Under the pieces are notes generated by a model that saw only the letters and a list, made by a program, of their open reading frames with translations, was not told the origin of the DNA and made no database searches. The position numbers and the translations under genes were made by a program. This document shows positions 16,209 to 26,177 of a stretch of 64,000 bases of DNA, one piece after another; position 1 is the first letter of the stretch; each line of letters starts with the position of its first letter. Source of the stretch: Verrucomicrobiales bacterium. Lineage in GTDB: Bacteria; Verrucomicrobiota; Verrucomicrobiia; Verrucomicrobiales; DEV007. The stretch is taken from contig JARGPI010000026.1 of the NCBI GenBank assembly GCA_029213005.1, positions 1 to 64,000 of the forward strand, in the 5' to 3' direction.

Positions 16209-17924
16209 ATGGATAACACAACCAAATTCAATGAGCTCGACGCGGTAAGCGCGGAGCAATTACCGATACCCCGGCACAAACTACATGGCTGGAAGCACTT
16301 TGTAGGATTGTACGCCGGAGAGCACGTCGCCGCGACCGAGTTCGTTATCGGCGCGACCTTCGTCGCGTTAGGGGCAAAAACGATGGATATCCTCATCGGG
16401 TTGTTAATCGGAAATATCCTCGCGATCCTGAGCTGGACTCTGATCACTTCGCCCATCGCCACTCAGACGCGGTTAAGTCTTTATACCTACCTGGATAAAA
16501 TCGCGGGGAATACCACGACAAAGCTCTATAACTGGGCCAATGTATTAATTTTCACCGTCATCTCTGCAGCGATGATTACAGTCTCGAGTACGGCGGTGAG
16601 GTTTGCCTTTAAAATACCCGCCCAACTCAACTGGTATCCGACAAATTTTATGTTTGTGCTCGTGGTTCTAGCGGTCGGCATCGTTGTGGTTTTTGTCGCG
16701 ATGTATGGCTTCAACGCCGTATCCGAATTTTCCGGTATTTGCGGTCCCTGGCTCTTTATAATGTTCGGTTCCGGCGCGCTGGTGCTGATGCCCGCACTTG
16801 CTGAGTCAGTTCTCGGCAGCACAACATTGAGCAGCTTCAAAGACTTTGTAACTATAGGCGATCAATCGATCTGGACCGGCGTTAACGCGATGGGCGCTCC
16901 GGGGATCGGCCTGCTTCAGGTAATCGGTTTTGCCTGGGCCGCGAATACCATCACCCACTTCGGACTAATTGATATGGCACTGCTTCGCTATGCAAAAAAA
17001 CCGATCTACGGATTGTGCACCAGTTCAGGAATGCTCTTCGGTCACTACATGGCATGGATTGCTGCCGGTATCATGGGCGCAGGAACCGCCGTTATCGTTA
17101 AGAAAACTATCATCGAGCTGGACCCGGGTGATGTCGCGTTTCAGGCTCTGGGACTTTCCGGTTTTGTCATTGTTATTATTGCCGGTTGGACCACTGCCAA
17201 TGCCAACCTTTATCGCGCCGGCCTCGCCGCTCAGGCGATATTTCATCAGTATACCAGAAAACAAACCACTCTTGCGGTTGGTGTTGTCACCGTGATTGTC
17301 GCATGTTTCCCGTTTGTTTTCACGAAGATGCTGCCTTTGCTCACTTATGCGGGACTCATCGTTGTGCCGATCGGGGCCATCGTATTTGCCGAACACGTGA
17401 TTTTTCCCCGGATCGGCTTCAGCCGCTACTGGGTCACCTACCGGAAACTCACCCACAGTACACCTGCTATCGCTTCGTGGGCGGTGGGATTGATATTCGG
17501 CTTTGGATTAAACACCCTGAATGTTATTTCCTTTTACTACCTGTTCCTGCCGACCTGGGTGGTTACAATCATTACCTACACCTTGCTCGCAAAAATGTAC
17601 GGTGCCGCAAAAGACTACCCGGCCGAGAAAGCGGAGATGAAAGAGCATGATGAACTGGTTGAAGCCTACCATCAGCATCAGGCGGAAAACGAAAAACCGG
17701 AAGTCGAAGACACGAGTGCGCTTTCGAAAGTTCTCCACTGGATCGCACGGGTAAGTCTCGTGGTAACTCTGGCACTTGCCTTGATCACTATGTTCAAAAG
17801 CTCGGACATGGCGGCCTATCTGGAAAACCGTGCAACCTTCTACCGCTATGGCTTTATCTGCACCATTGTCTACTTCGTCACGGCCTATTGGGCATTACGG
17901 AGAAAAAAAGCGCTTCAGGGATAA
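16209..17924 (+). CDS. NCS1-family permease, predicted mannitol/polyol transporter
   Basis: 571 residues with about 12 hydrophobic segments. It resembles the nucleobase:cation symporter-1 (cytosine/purine permease) family: PRHKLHGWKHFVGLYAGEHVAATEFVIGATFVALG at the start, ATQTRLSLYTY and ANANLYRAGLAAQ later. A long hydrophilic stretch rich in Glu (AEKAEMKEHDELVEAYHQHQAENEKPEVEDTS) precedes the last two segments, and is an unusual addition. Family members usually take up nucleobases, hydantoin or vitamins, but this one lies between fructokinase and mannitol dehydrogenase. I infer mannitol or another hexitol as substrate from context; sequence alone does not show it. Confidence 0.75.
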   Translation: MDNTTKFNELDAVSAEQLPIPRHKLHGWKHFVGLYAGEHVAATEFVIGATFVALGAKTMDILIGLLIGNILAILSWTLITSPIATQTRLSLYTYLDKIAGNTTTKLYNWANVLIFTVISAAMITVSSTAVRFAFKIPAQLNWYPTNFMFVLVVLAVGIVVVFVAMYGFNAVSEFSGICGPWLFIMFGSGALVLMPALAESVLGSTTLSSFKDFVTIGDQSIWTGVNAMGAPGIGLLQVIGFAWAANTITHFGLIDMALLRYAKKPIYGLCTSSGMLFGHYMAWIAAGIMGAGTAVIVKKTIIELDPGDVAFQALGLSGFVIVIIAGWTTANANLYRAGLAAQAIFHQYTRKQTTLAVGVVTVIVACFPFVFTKMLPLLTYAGLIVVPIGAIVFAEHVIFPRIGFSRYWVTYRKLTHSTPAIASWAVGLIFGFGLNTLNVISFYYLFLPTWVVTIITYTLLAKMYGAAKDYPAEKAEMKEHDELVEAYHQHQAENEKPEVEDTSALSKVLHWIARVSLVVTLALALITMFKSSDMAAYLENRATFYRYGFICTIVYFVTAYWALRRKKALQG

Positions 17925-17948
17925 TTAAACCCCATACCAATAGCTAAC

Positions 17949-19445
17949 ATGAATAATGCGATTACCCTAAATCAGAAAAACTTATCCCGCCTCCCGGATT
18001 CGATCAGTGTACCGACCTACGATCGCAGCAAAGTAACGGCCGGAATCATGCATATCGGTGTCGGGGGATTTCACCGTTCCCACGAAGCCTGGTACACGAA
18101 CGAATTGTTGAGCAAAACCGGTGCGACCGAGTGGGGCATCTGCGGCGTCGGGCTTCGCGAAGGTGACCGCAAAATTGCCGACATTCTGAAACAGCAGGAC
18201 TACCTCTATACTTTAATCGTAAAACACCCGGATGGTAGAATCGAAAACCAGGTGATCGGATCGATTGTAGACTTCATACTGGGCGGAGATGACCCCGGGG
18301 CCGTGACTGACCGGATGGCTCAGGAAACCACGAAAATTGTTTCCCTGACGATTACCGAGGGCGGTTACAACTTCAAACCCGCCACCGGTGAATTCAACTT
18401 CAAAAACCCCGAGGTCAAACACGATCTCGCCCACCCGGAAAGTCCGAAATCGGTATTCGGATTTCTTACCCGGGGACTGAAGAAACGCCGCGCCGCCGGT
18501 TTACCCCCGTTTACGATTCAGTCCTGCGATAATATTCAGCACAATGGCGATATGACCCGCAAGATGTTGGTCGCTTTTGCCCGCAAACAGGACCCGGAAC
18601 TGGCCGAATGGATCGAGACAGAAGTCTGTTTTCCCAATGCGATGGTGGACCGGATAACCCCGGTGACGACACCTGCGGATATAGAACTCCTCGAAAATGA
18701 ATATGGCATCACCGATAAGTGGCCCGTCACCTGCGAACCGTTTTCCCAGTGGGTCATTGAAGACAAATTCTGCAATGGTCGACCCGAGTGGGAAAAAGTC
18801 GGTGCGCAATTTGTGCCGGATGTAACACCATACGAAACCATGAAAATCCGCCTGCTGAATGCCGGGCATTCCGTGCTGGGGCTGCTCGGTTCAATTCACG
18901 GGCATGGAACCATTGATGAATGTGTGGCCGACCCGTTGTTTGCCAATTACCTGCGGCGTTTTATGGATTTCGAGGCGACGCCGGTTCTCGACCCTGTCGA
19001 TGGTATCGATCTCGACGATTACAAAGACTCTCTGATCGAGCGTTTCGGTAATCCCAATATCAAGGACAACCTCGCCCGAATCTGCCTCGAAAGCTCCTCG
19101 AAACTACCGAAGTTTCTGATACCGACTATTAACGAAAACCTCGAGCGGGGAGGCAGTATCGAATACGCAGCTCTGGTTATCGCCGCGTGGTGCTACTATT
19201 CGGATAAGGGTGTCAGTAAAGACGGTGAGCAACTCGAAATCGTCGACGACATGAAGGATGAGTTACACAAAGCCGCCGCCGGTACAACCAGCAACAAGCT
19301 TTCTTTCCTGAAGCTCAAGCCGGTTTTCGGCAATCTTGCACAAAATAAAACCTTCGCCGAGGAATACAGCAGCATGATCGCCGCACTCTACGAGAACCCG
19401 GATATCTCGAAACTGATGCAAGCCAAGCTCTTCGGACGGGATTAA
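17949..19445 (+). CDS. Mannitol 2-dehydrogenase family oxidoreductase
   Basis: 498 residues, the usual length for long-chain polyol dehydrogenases; NAD-dependent oxidation of D-mannitol to D-fructose. N-terminal nucleotide-binding motif GIMHIGVGGFHRSHEAWY (32-49); catalytic block KIRLLNAGH with Lys299, Asn304 and His307 in the K-x4-N-x2-H spacing of this family. The C-terminal helical domain includes GHSVLGLLGSIHGHGTIDECVADP. It is distinguished from mannitol-1-phosphate and altronate/fructuronate relatives by length and context with a non-PTS permease and fructokinase. It starts 24 bp after the permease stop. Confidence 0.9.
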   Translation: MNNAITLNQKNLSRLPDSISVPTYDRSKVTAGIMHIGVGGFHRSHEAWYTNELLSKTGATEWGICGVGLREGDRKIADILKQQDYLYTLIVKHPDGRIENQVIGSIVDFILGGDDPGAVTDRMAQETTKIVSLTITEGGYNFKPATGEFNFKNPEVKHDLAHPESPKSVFGFLTRGLKKRRAAGLPPFTIQSCDNIQHNGDMTRKMLVAFARKQDPELAEWIETEVCFPNAMVDRITPVTTPADIELLENEYGITDKWPVTCEPFSQWVIEDKFCNGRPEWEKVGAQFVPDVTPYETMKIRLLNAGHSVLGLLGSIHGHGTIDECVADPLFANYLRRFMDFEATPVLDPVDGIDLDDYKDSLIERFGNPNIKDNLARICLESSSKLPKFLIPTINENLERGGSIEYAALVIAAWCYYSDKGVSKDGEQLEIVDDMKDELHKAAAGTTSNKLSFLKLKPVFGNLAQNKTFAEEYSSMIAALYENPDISKLMQAKLFGRD

Positions 19446-19476
19446 GACCAACGGTATATCTAAAAAATCTCCTAAT

Positions 19477-20685
19477 ATGAAAATACGTATAACCATTGCA
19501 GTGGTTGCTGCAACGTGGGGACTCGCTTTCGGCGAAGAACCCGCACCGGAATCCTGGTATGAGCGGGCGCGCCTCCTCGGCACTCATGACACTTTGGAAC
19601 AAGCCGGTATTTCCCCATTCCTCTATTTTGATTCCATTGCCGCGGAGAGTGTTGACGGTGGACGCGAAGCTGCCCGGAACTTTACGGTGCAAACTTATGC
19701 CGGGGTCGATCTCGATTTGGAGAAAATATTAAACTGGAATGATACCACAGTTAAACTTTCGATGGTCGACCGGGAGGGCCTCGGGATTTCTAAAGACGTC
19801 GGCGGAATCTACGATCCGATGACAATCAACGGTGGTGCCGACGGACAGGTCACCTGGCTGTATCAGGCCTGGATCGAAAAAGTCATCTGTGATGACTGGG
19901 CGATTAAAGTCGGGCGGACTTCCATGGATGAAGATTTTGCGGAGAGCGGTCTGAACCGTTATTCCCTGAGCACCTCCATTAATGGGCCGATTCGATCTAT
20001 GATGCTCCAGAATCCGCAGATTTATTCCTTTCCTTTGGCACTGTGGGGTGGTCGCGTAAAGTACACTCCGAACGATGAACATCAATTCCAACTGGGCGCT
20101 TACCAGATCAACGATAATCCGTTTGGCACTCACCTCAAAGGAACCGACTGGAGCATCAACAGCGGAGACGGAGTGACTATCATGGCGCAGTATGACTGGA
20201 CACCGCAAGTCTTTGAACGTCCGTCCCGCTTCTATGTTGGCCTTGCCGATTCCATCTACGATGTTAACGACTTCGATGGCGGAATCAGTTCAAACATGCT
20301 GACTTTCTATGGGCGCGCCGAAGTCGAAGTGATCGACGACCTGAAGCTTTTCACTTTTGCATCCTACAACTATAAGGATGAATCCGCCAAGATACCGCTG
20401 CAGATCAGCGCGGGCGCCAACTGGAAAGGTTTAATCCCCTGCCGTGAAAACGACCACACCGTCGCCTTTGCCACCTATGGCAAGGTTAGCGATGTGTATG
20501 GAGAATTTGTTACTCAGGGACCCGTGAATGAAGAATTTGTCTTCGAACTCGGCCATAGAATCCAGTTGATTCCCTCCACTTACGTTCAGCCTGCGGTTCA
20601 ATACATTGTAAATCCCGGTGGAGGAACCAATGGAAATATTGATGACGCAGTCGTGATCGGTGCCTGGTTCGGAGTCACCTTCTAG
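19477..20685 (+). CDS. OprB-family carbohydrate-selective porin
   Basis: 402 residues with an N-terminal signal peptide (about 1-19, MKIRITIAVVAATWGLAFG). The mature protein has the OprB layout: YFDSIAAESVDGGREAARNFTVQTYAGVDLDLEKILNW, GLGISKDVGGIYDPMTINGG, LYQAWIEKVICDDWAIKVGRTSMDEDFA, SPNDEHQFQLGAYQINDNPFG-like strands and a C-terminal Phe (WFGVTF). It would let the polyol cross the outer membrane and completes the uptake route with the NCS1 permease. It starts 31 bp after mannitol dehydrogenase, hence the same transcription unit. Confidence 0.85.
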   Translation: MKIRITIAVVAATWGLAFGEEPAPESWYERARLLGTHDTLEQAGISPFLYFDSIAAESVDGGREAARNFTVQTYAGVDLDLEKILNWNDTTVKLSMVDREGLGISKDVGGIYDPMTINGGADGQVTWLYQAWIEKVICDDWAIKVGRTSMDEDFAESGLNRYSLSTSINGPIRSMMLQNPQIYSFPLALWGGRVKYTPNDEHQFQLGAYQINDNPFGTHLKGTDWSINSGDGVTIMAQYDWTPQVFERPSRFYVGLADSIYDVNDFDGGISSNMLTFYGRAEVEVIDDLKLFTFASYNYKDESAKIPLQISAGANWKGLIPCRENDHTVAFATYGKVSDVYGEFVTQGPVNEEFVFELGHRIQLIPSTYVQPAVQYIVNPGGGTNGNIDDAVVIGAWFGVTF

Positions 20686-20688
20686 AGT

Positions 20689-20710
20689 GGACGCACGCAG
20701 ATCGGCGTCC
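20689..20710 (+). terminator. Putative terminator of the mannitol operon
   Basis: GGACGC and GCGTCC arms with a 10-base loop sit four bases after the porin stop, followed by CCCTTTAAAG. The stem is short and the T run weak, so confidence is limited. Confidence 0.35.
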
Positions 20711-20735
20711 CCTTTAAAGATTACGCCATCGTTCT

Positions 20736-21179
20736 ATGATACCATTTTCGGACCCCGATGTAGAGAGAGCATTCGATAAGTTCCCTCCCGGGGTCCGGCC
20801 TGAAATGGGTGCGCTACGTGATCTGATTTTTGAGACAGCGCAGCGTGTCGGAGTGCAACTGGAGGAATCCTTAAAATGGGGTGAGCCAGCCTATGCCTGC
20901 AAAGGCGGATCCACCGTCCGGATCGACTGGAAAGAAGCCGATCCGGAATTTTACCGGATTTACTTCCATTGCCAGACTTCTCTTGTTCCAACGTTTCGGG
21001 AGTTGTATGGGAAGCATTTTCATTTCGAAGGCAATCGGGCAATACGGTTTACCCTGAACAGCGGACCAGACCTATGTCTTCTGGGAGATTGTGTAGAGGC
21101 GGCGCTTAAGTATCATTCTGTAAAGAGTCTACCACATCTGGGGTTGAACAGATCTTGTTCGGAAGATCCCGAAGTATAG
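20736..21179 (+). CDS. DUF1801-like protein
   Basis: 147 residues, no signal peptide. The opening DPDVERAFDKFPPGVRPEMGALRDLIFETA, LKWGEPAYACKGGSTVRIDWKEAD and NRAIRFTLNS match the small DUF1801 (YdhG-like) cytosolic family of unknown function. The tail after about residue 130 (LPHLGLNRSCSEDPEV) looks unrelated to the family and may be a run-on. It stands alone after the mannitol operon; regulation is not evident. The 190 bp after it contain one hairpin (21209-21228) and no gene. Confidence 0.65.
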   Translation: MIPFSDPDVERAFDKFPPGVRPEMGALRDLIFETAQRVGVQLEESLKWGEPAYACKGGSTVRIDWKEADPEFYRIYFHCQTSLVPTFRELYGKHFHFEGNRAIRFTLNSGPDLCLLGDCVEAALKYHSVKSLPHLGLNRSCSEDPEV

Positions 21180-21208
21180 AGGCTTGCAAGAAATGGGTGA
21201 ACGCAAGG

Positions 21209-21228
21209 CGCGGACAAGAGTGTCCGCG
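21209..21228. repeat. GCGGACA hairpin repeat
   Basis: CGCGGACA-AGAG-TGTCCGCG, a perfect 8-bp stem with a 4-base loop. The same element in reverse orientation (loop CTCT) is found at 31201-31222. It is located 3' of the DUF1801 gene and 3' of the convergent ATPase remnant, as is common for REP-like elements. Confidence 0.6.
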
Positions 21229-21370
21229 ACACATGGCTGGCTTCATCCCGAAACCCACGAATGAGAACATCCTGAAAGATCAACGGTCCATTCTTAATAT
21301 GGCTGCATGAGTTATGTCGACGCCCAGTTCTGCGGGGTTGTCGACGAGCTTGTTGAGTAAGAATAAAAAA

Positions 21371-22980
21371 CTATGGATTTATCGGCATTCCTTCTCTTAA
21401 CTTCCGTCGGGCAAAAAATTTCCGTATCTCCTCCGCCCAGAGCACCAGACTGGCCACCGCCCCAATCAGAAAAAATTCACTGGGCGCGATCGGCCGGGTG
21501 TGAAAAATCCGGCTGAGCGGATCGGTATAGACGACGAGAAAGTGGAGAACATTCCCGAGCAGGAGACCGATTAACAACCACTTGTTTCGCAGCAAATTCA
21601 GGTCGAATGCACTATGGGTTTCGCTACGACAGTTAAGGACATTAAACCACTGGCAGACCGCGAGAACAGTGAAGGTTTCGGTTTGCACCTGGGCGTATTC
21701 GACACCGGTGGAGAGCCGCCAGAGAAAGTATCCGAAAGTAGAGATTGCCATCATCGGCGTCATTAAAAACACTCGGTGCAACATCGCGCGGGTCAGCAGA
21801 GGTTCTCCGGAAGATACCGGCGGTCGTCGCATCTCGTTGCCTTCGCGGGGACGGTTAATTCGCCGTCGGGGGTGTAGCCCGAACCTTCGACGTCGACGAT
21901 CCGACCATCGGCGAGACGGACCCGGGTCACCGTCATCTCATTTCTGGTCAGCGTTCCGGTTTTGTCACTGCATATCACGCTGGTTGAGCCGAGGGTTTCC
22001 ACTGCAGCGAGCCGGCGAACGATCGCACCGCGCTTCGCCATCCGTTGCATACCAACTGCGAGGGCGATCGTTACCGCTACCGGCAACCCCTCCGGAACCA
22101 TGGAAACCATCTGGCTGATCGCCACCATAAACACGTCGAAAAATTCCAGCCCCCGCAACATTCCGATACCCAGCACCAGCACAAATAGAGCAATCGCCGC
22201 CACAACCAGATACCGGCCAAATTGGTCGATGCGTTGTTCCAGCGGCGTTTTCGGATCAGCGGCGGAAGTCGTGAGGTGGGCGATTTTACCGACCTCAGTA
22301 TCCAGCCCGGTGGCGACAACCACCGCCACGCCTCGACCCGCTGCGACATGAGTGCCCGAATACACCATATTTTTACGGTCAGGGAGAGCCGTTTCTTCCG
22401 GTAGCGGGTCAAGCTGCTTCCGAACCGGGAGCGACTCGCCGGTCAGCGCTGCCTCTGAAGTCTCCAGTGCGGCTTCTTCGACAATTCGCGCATCGGCCAG
22501 AACGGCATCACCCGCAGCGAGCAACATAACGTCACCACGGACGAGCTGGCTCGCCTCGATTTCGATTTCATCACCACCCCGGCGAATCCGGGTGCGCAGC
22601 GCTGAAAGTCGCTGCAGAGCCTGCATTGAACGCTCCGCCCTACCTTCCTGCACTGCTCCGATAATGGCGTTGATGAAAACGACCACAAGTATCACGACCG
22701 AATCACCCCGGTGCCCCATAAAGAAGGCAGCAGCAGCAGCGACGAGAAGGATGTAGATCAGCGGACTGGCGAACTGTGAAAGAACGACTTTCCACAGAGG
22801 CTTTCGCTTCGCTCCGGGGAGTTCGTTGGGTCCGTCGCGCTCCAGCCGTCGCGTCGCTTCTTCACTCGAAAGGCCATAGTCAGGATCGACAGCTCGTTTT
22901 GCAAAGAATTCCACCAGTGAGTCATGATGAAAGTTCTGCTCCGGCTTATCTACCGTTGAAGTTGAATCGTTCGCTGCCAT
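21371..22980 (-). pseudogene. Cation-transporting P-type ATPase with large internal deletion
   Basis: Two frames together make an N- and a C-terminal piece. The N piece (22980-21793) has a cation-ATPase N domain (EEATRRLERDGPNELP), transmembrane helices, the TGES actuator motif, PEGLPVAVTIALAVGMQRMAKRG (type II ATPase M4) and DKTGTLTRNEMTV with the phosphorylated Asp. It then breaks at about 21835 after GELTVPAKATR. The C piece (21832-21371) resumes at RRPPVSSGEPLLTRAML in another frame with the last transmembrane helices. Missing are the nucleotide-binding domain, the MVTGD/GDGVND hinge and helix 5, roughly 350-400 codons. Nonfunctional as a pump. It follows the stress-protein gene by 43 bp. 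Confidence 0.85.
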
Positions 22981-23023
22981 TGCCTGTAATTAGTTTCGAA
23001 GTGAATATAGATGATTTAAAGTA

Positions 23024-23959
23024 TCAGGCTTCCATTTTAACCGGACAAACAAACCCTTCCGGCTTCACAACCAGAAGTGAGCACGAAACTTTTTGTAGTA
23101 CATTTTCTGCCGTATTCCCGATCAGAAACCCGGGGATCCCAACCCGGGCCACCGTCCCCATCACCAGAATATCGATACCGTTTCGCTCCACAAAGGATGG
23201 TATCAGTTCATCGGGCTGGCCGTGTAGATGGTGGAGGCGAAATTTCTCCTCCAGAGCAGCCTGCTGAATCAGGCTCCGAAGCGCATTTCTATGTCTCGCA
23301 AAAATGTTTGCCACGGTGTGTTGCAAAGCATCCTCGGGAATTCGAAACCAAACATTGCTGCGAAGCGTCTCCTCGAATTCGCTATCCCAACAAGAGATGA
23401 TGTTTAAATCCTGCGTTAATCTTTCGGCCACTGACGACGCAACTTCCAACAGTTTCAATGCCAGTCCCTCCCCCGCCGGCGCAGAACTGTCCGGATCAAT
23501 CGCAACGGCTAATTTGGAGTCCTCCCGGTTGGCCCGGGGAGGGCGGCAGAGCCAGACCGGGCAGGGGCATTTTCGCAGCAGTTCCATATCAACCGCTTGA
23601 AAGCCCTTCCCTCCTTCATGCGGTTCAGCGTCCTTAATAATAAGGCCAAAATCGTGACGCAACACCTGGCGCACCATCCGGAGCCCCGGTGTTTTTCCAA
23701 ATTCGACTTCATAGGAAATCTTACCTGGATCCATTTCCGGGCTATCACAATTTTCCTTAACCGATGCCTCCAGTTGATCCAGCACTGACTGCTTAAACTT
23801 GTCCTGAAAAGGCTTTAGTTCCCCGGGAAACTCCGGAAAGATCGCGAGAACCTTTAATGAGGTCTCATTTTGCTGAGCTATTCTGAGCGCCTCATTCAGT
23901 GCAAAGCTTTGATCACCGGGTTTCAGAGTGACGTAAAGAATGTTCCGAAAGCAATGCAT
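23024..23959 (-). CDS. Tandem universal stress protein (UspA family)
   Basis: 311 residues holding two Usp domains, about 1-140 and 150-308. The first begins MHCFRNILYVTLKPGDQSFALNEALRIAQ. The second ends with IDILVMGTVARVGIPGFLIGNTAENVLQKVSCSLLVVKPEG, which carries the ATP-binding G-x2-G-x9-G-N-T-type motif; the first domain lacks it and is probably degenerate. Cytosolic. It sits upstream of the broken P-type ATPase and near an alcohol dehydrogenase and a DUF3124 lipoprotein, a grouping I associate with stress or anaerobic survival islands. Confidence 0.85.
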   Translation of the reverse strand: MHCFRNILYVTLKPGDQSFALNEALRIAQQNETSLKVLAIFPEFPGELKPFQDKFKQSVLDQLEASVKENCDSPEMDPGKISYEVEFGKTPGLRMVRQVLRHDFGLIIKDAEPHEGGKGFQAVDMELLRKCPCPVWLCRPPRANREDSKLAVAIDPDSSAPAGEGLALKLLEVASSVAERLTQDLNIISCWDSEFEETLRSNVWFRIPEDALQHTVANIFARHRNALRSLIQQAALEEKFRLHHLHGQPDELIPSFVERNGIDILVMGTVARVGIPGFLIGNTAENVLQKVSCSLLVVKPEGFVCPVKMEA

Positions 23960-24212
23960 AGTATACCAATGGCGACGTAACCCTTATGTCGTTTCCCTGA
24001 AAACTCTGCCTCTGGACTCCTTAAAAAGGCGTGTCCCAAATCCCAGTCTTCGGCAAACCTGCCGACCCGCTTCCGACATTTCGCGATCACTAACATGCTA
24101 CTAAAGTAGCGGAGTGGAACGGATCCACGACGCACCTTTTGCGCAGTTCGAAGCCTGAATTGCGATTTTTACCGCACCAAAGGCATTTCGTAAGGAAAAT
24201 ACCCTCAATCGC

Positions 24213-24740
24213 TTATTGTTCTGGCTGAATTTCTTTCGCCTGTGAGGTAAAAGAGAAGCCCTGAGTGCCAAGTTTGCCGATATGGATGGTTTCGATTATC
24301 GGGGCGACGACCTTTTTCTCAGATTCCCACGTCACGATGAAGTTGGCCCCGGTTCCACCTGATAGATCCATCACCGGAATCAGGAAATCTTTGGACGACA
24401 ATTTCCCCAGAGAAAAAGGTTTATCGATGAAGCTTTTAAGAAACTTCCCGTTAGTATCAAAATAATCGACCTTCGAGATAATAATCTCGTCATTCGGCGA
24501 AACGTTTCTGATGCTCAAAATCGCGGACAGATGCGTCAGCGAATCCATGTAATGAGGGATCGAGGAATAAACCGGAACATACAGAGTTTGAGACTGCAGC
24601 ACTTCGATTTTCCTGTTCAGTGGCACAAAGTTGTCAGATTTCGGGACTTTGGGATTGTCCGCAGAAAATTCACTTTCTTTACAGGAAACCAACAAAAAAC
24701 CTGTTAAAGCCGCCACTAAAATCACCGCTACCTTTTTCAT
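24213..24740 (-). CDS. DUF3124 lipoprotein
   Basis: 175 residues with a lipoprotein signal (MKKVAVILVAALTGFLLVSC, Cys20 as lipid-modified residue). The mature part matches DUF3124: QTLYVPVYSSIPHYMDSLTHLSAILSIRNVSPNDEIIISKVDYFDTNGKFLKSFIDKPFSLGKLSSKDFLIP. Function unknown; probably anchored to a membrane facing the periplasm. The 250 bp between it and the stress-protein gene (23960-24212) contain no gene I can support. Confidence 0.75.
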   Translation of the reverse strand: MKKVAVILVAALTGFLLVSCKESEFSADNPKVPKSDNFVPLNRKIEVLQSQTLYVPVYSSIPHYMDSLTHLSAILSIRNVSPNDEIIISKVDYFDTNGKFLKSFIDKPFSLGKLSSKDFLIPVMDLSGGTGANFIVTWESEKKVVAPIIETIHIGKLGTQGFSFTSQAKEIQPEQ

Positions 24741-24880
24741 TAGACCTTTTGCTTTTTATTCGTTACCCGGGATATGCTCACCTGAAAACATACCACCACT
24801 TCCTCCGGCACAAACAGAATGTCACCGGTTTATCGCAAAGGTTACGAATCTGCTCGGTAGGGGGCATGCCCCACAGCTCA

Positions 24881-25945
24881 TCACGGAGTAATGAGAATTT
24901 TCAGAACACCGTCGGCCCGGCTGCCAAAGAGCTCATACCCCTGTTTGATATCCGCCAGCGGGAAACGGTGGGTCACAAGCATTGTGGGATCAAACCGCCC
25001 CGATTGCACCACATTGATAAGTCTGCGCATGCGCTCCTTTCCGCCGGGACAGAGTGTGCTGACGATCCGGTGATCGCCCAACCCTGCCGCGTAGGCTTCG
25101 TAGGGGATCTCCAGTTTTCCGGAATACACGCCGAGACTGGATAATGTGCCGCCGGGCCGCAGACAACGCAGGCATTGCTCGAAAGTCCCCTGGGTTCCCA
25201 GAGCTTCAATTGCGACGTCTGCGCCGCCTCCCGTCAGTTTTAAAACCTTCGCTACGGCATCACACTCCCGGTAATTGATTACTTCATCAGCCCCCATCCG
25301 GCGGGCCATTTCCAGCCGGGATTCATCTCCGTCGACCGCAATAATCATCGTGGCACCCATCAATTTAGCTCCCACAGTTGCGCACAACCCGATGGGGCCC
25401 TGAGCGAATATCACTACCGCGTCCCCTATTTTGATTCCGGCGCTTTCCGCACCACCAAAACCCGTGGATGCAATATCCGCCAGCAGAACCACCTGTTCAT
25501 CCGTGACCTCGTCAGGGATTTTGGCCAGATTAGCCTGAGCAAAAGGCACCAACAGGTATTCCGCCTGAGCACCATCGATCGTGTTACCAAATCGCCATCC
25601 GCCCATCGCTTCGCAACCGGAACCGTGACCACATTGCGAACTTTGACCGGAAAGACAGGCCCGGCACTGACCACACGGGGTGATCGCCCCTACCAGGACC
25701 CTCTCACCGACCCGGTATCCTGTGACACCGGCCCCCAGTTCTTCAATCACACCGACCGGCTCATGTCCTATGATCAGGCCCGGCTTGACCGGATACTCGC
25801 CGCGAACAATGTGCAGGTCGGTCCCGCAAATCGTGGTCGCTGTGATTCTGATAACCGCCTCGCCCGGGCCGGCCGTCGGTCTGGGAACCGTATCAACCCG
25901 GATGTCGTTTACACCGTGGAACACGGTAGCTTGCATGGTATTCAT
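24881..25945 (-). CDS. Zinc-dependent alcohol dehydrogenase
   Basis: Medium-chain dehydrogenase/reductase of about 354 residues (start at ATG 25945, with an alternative three codons later). Catalytic zinc site CGTDLHIVRGEYPVKPGLIIGHEPVG (Cys, His, Glu), structural zinc ligands in PCGQCRACLSGQSSQCG, which is the C-x2-C-x2-C-x7-C pattern. A Rossmann NAD(P) domain follows (GAKLMGATMIIAVDGDESRLEMARRMGADEVINY). Probably oxidises a short-chain or secondary alcohol. It is divergent from the NuoF-like gene at 26178, with a 230-bp gap. Confidence 0.9.
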   Translation of the reverse strand: MNTMQATVFHGVNDIRVDTVPRPTAGPGEAVIRITATTICGTDLHIVRGEYPVKPGLIIGHEPVGVIEELGAGVTGYRVGERVLVGAITPCGQCRACLSGQSSQCGHGSGCEAMGGWRFGNTIDGAQAEYLLVPFAQANLAKIPDEVTDEQVVLLADIASTGFGGAESAGIKIGDAVVIFAQGPIGLCATVGAKLMGATMIIAVDGDESRLEMARRMGADEVINYRECDAVAKVLKLTGGGADVAIEALGTQGTFEQCLRCLRPGGTLSSLGVYSGKLEIPYEAYAAGLGDHRIVSTLCPGGKERMRRLINVVQSGRFDPTMLVTHRFPLADIKQGYELFGSRADGVLKILITP

Positions 25946-26177
25946 CGTCTTGTAGGACACTCTCAACCCGCTTCCGGAAAATCACCATGCGTCCCTTGTT
26001 CGAACTGCCGCACGTTTTGACCTGGATGAGGAGAAACCCACCCGCGCCTTGCTAACCAACGAGTGAGACCAAAATTGCACAAAACGAAGGTCAGCATCGA
26101 TCGGGAGCACAAGAATCGACATCGATTGGCCAATAGATGAGGAGTCCGGCCTGTAAACTGCAACATATTGTTCCATA

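Noticed and set aside
23923..24135. 70-residue frame between the stress protein and the DUF3124 gene
   Set aside because: It overlaps the stress-protein start, has no recognisable motif and no plausible start context.
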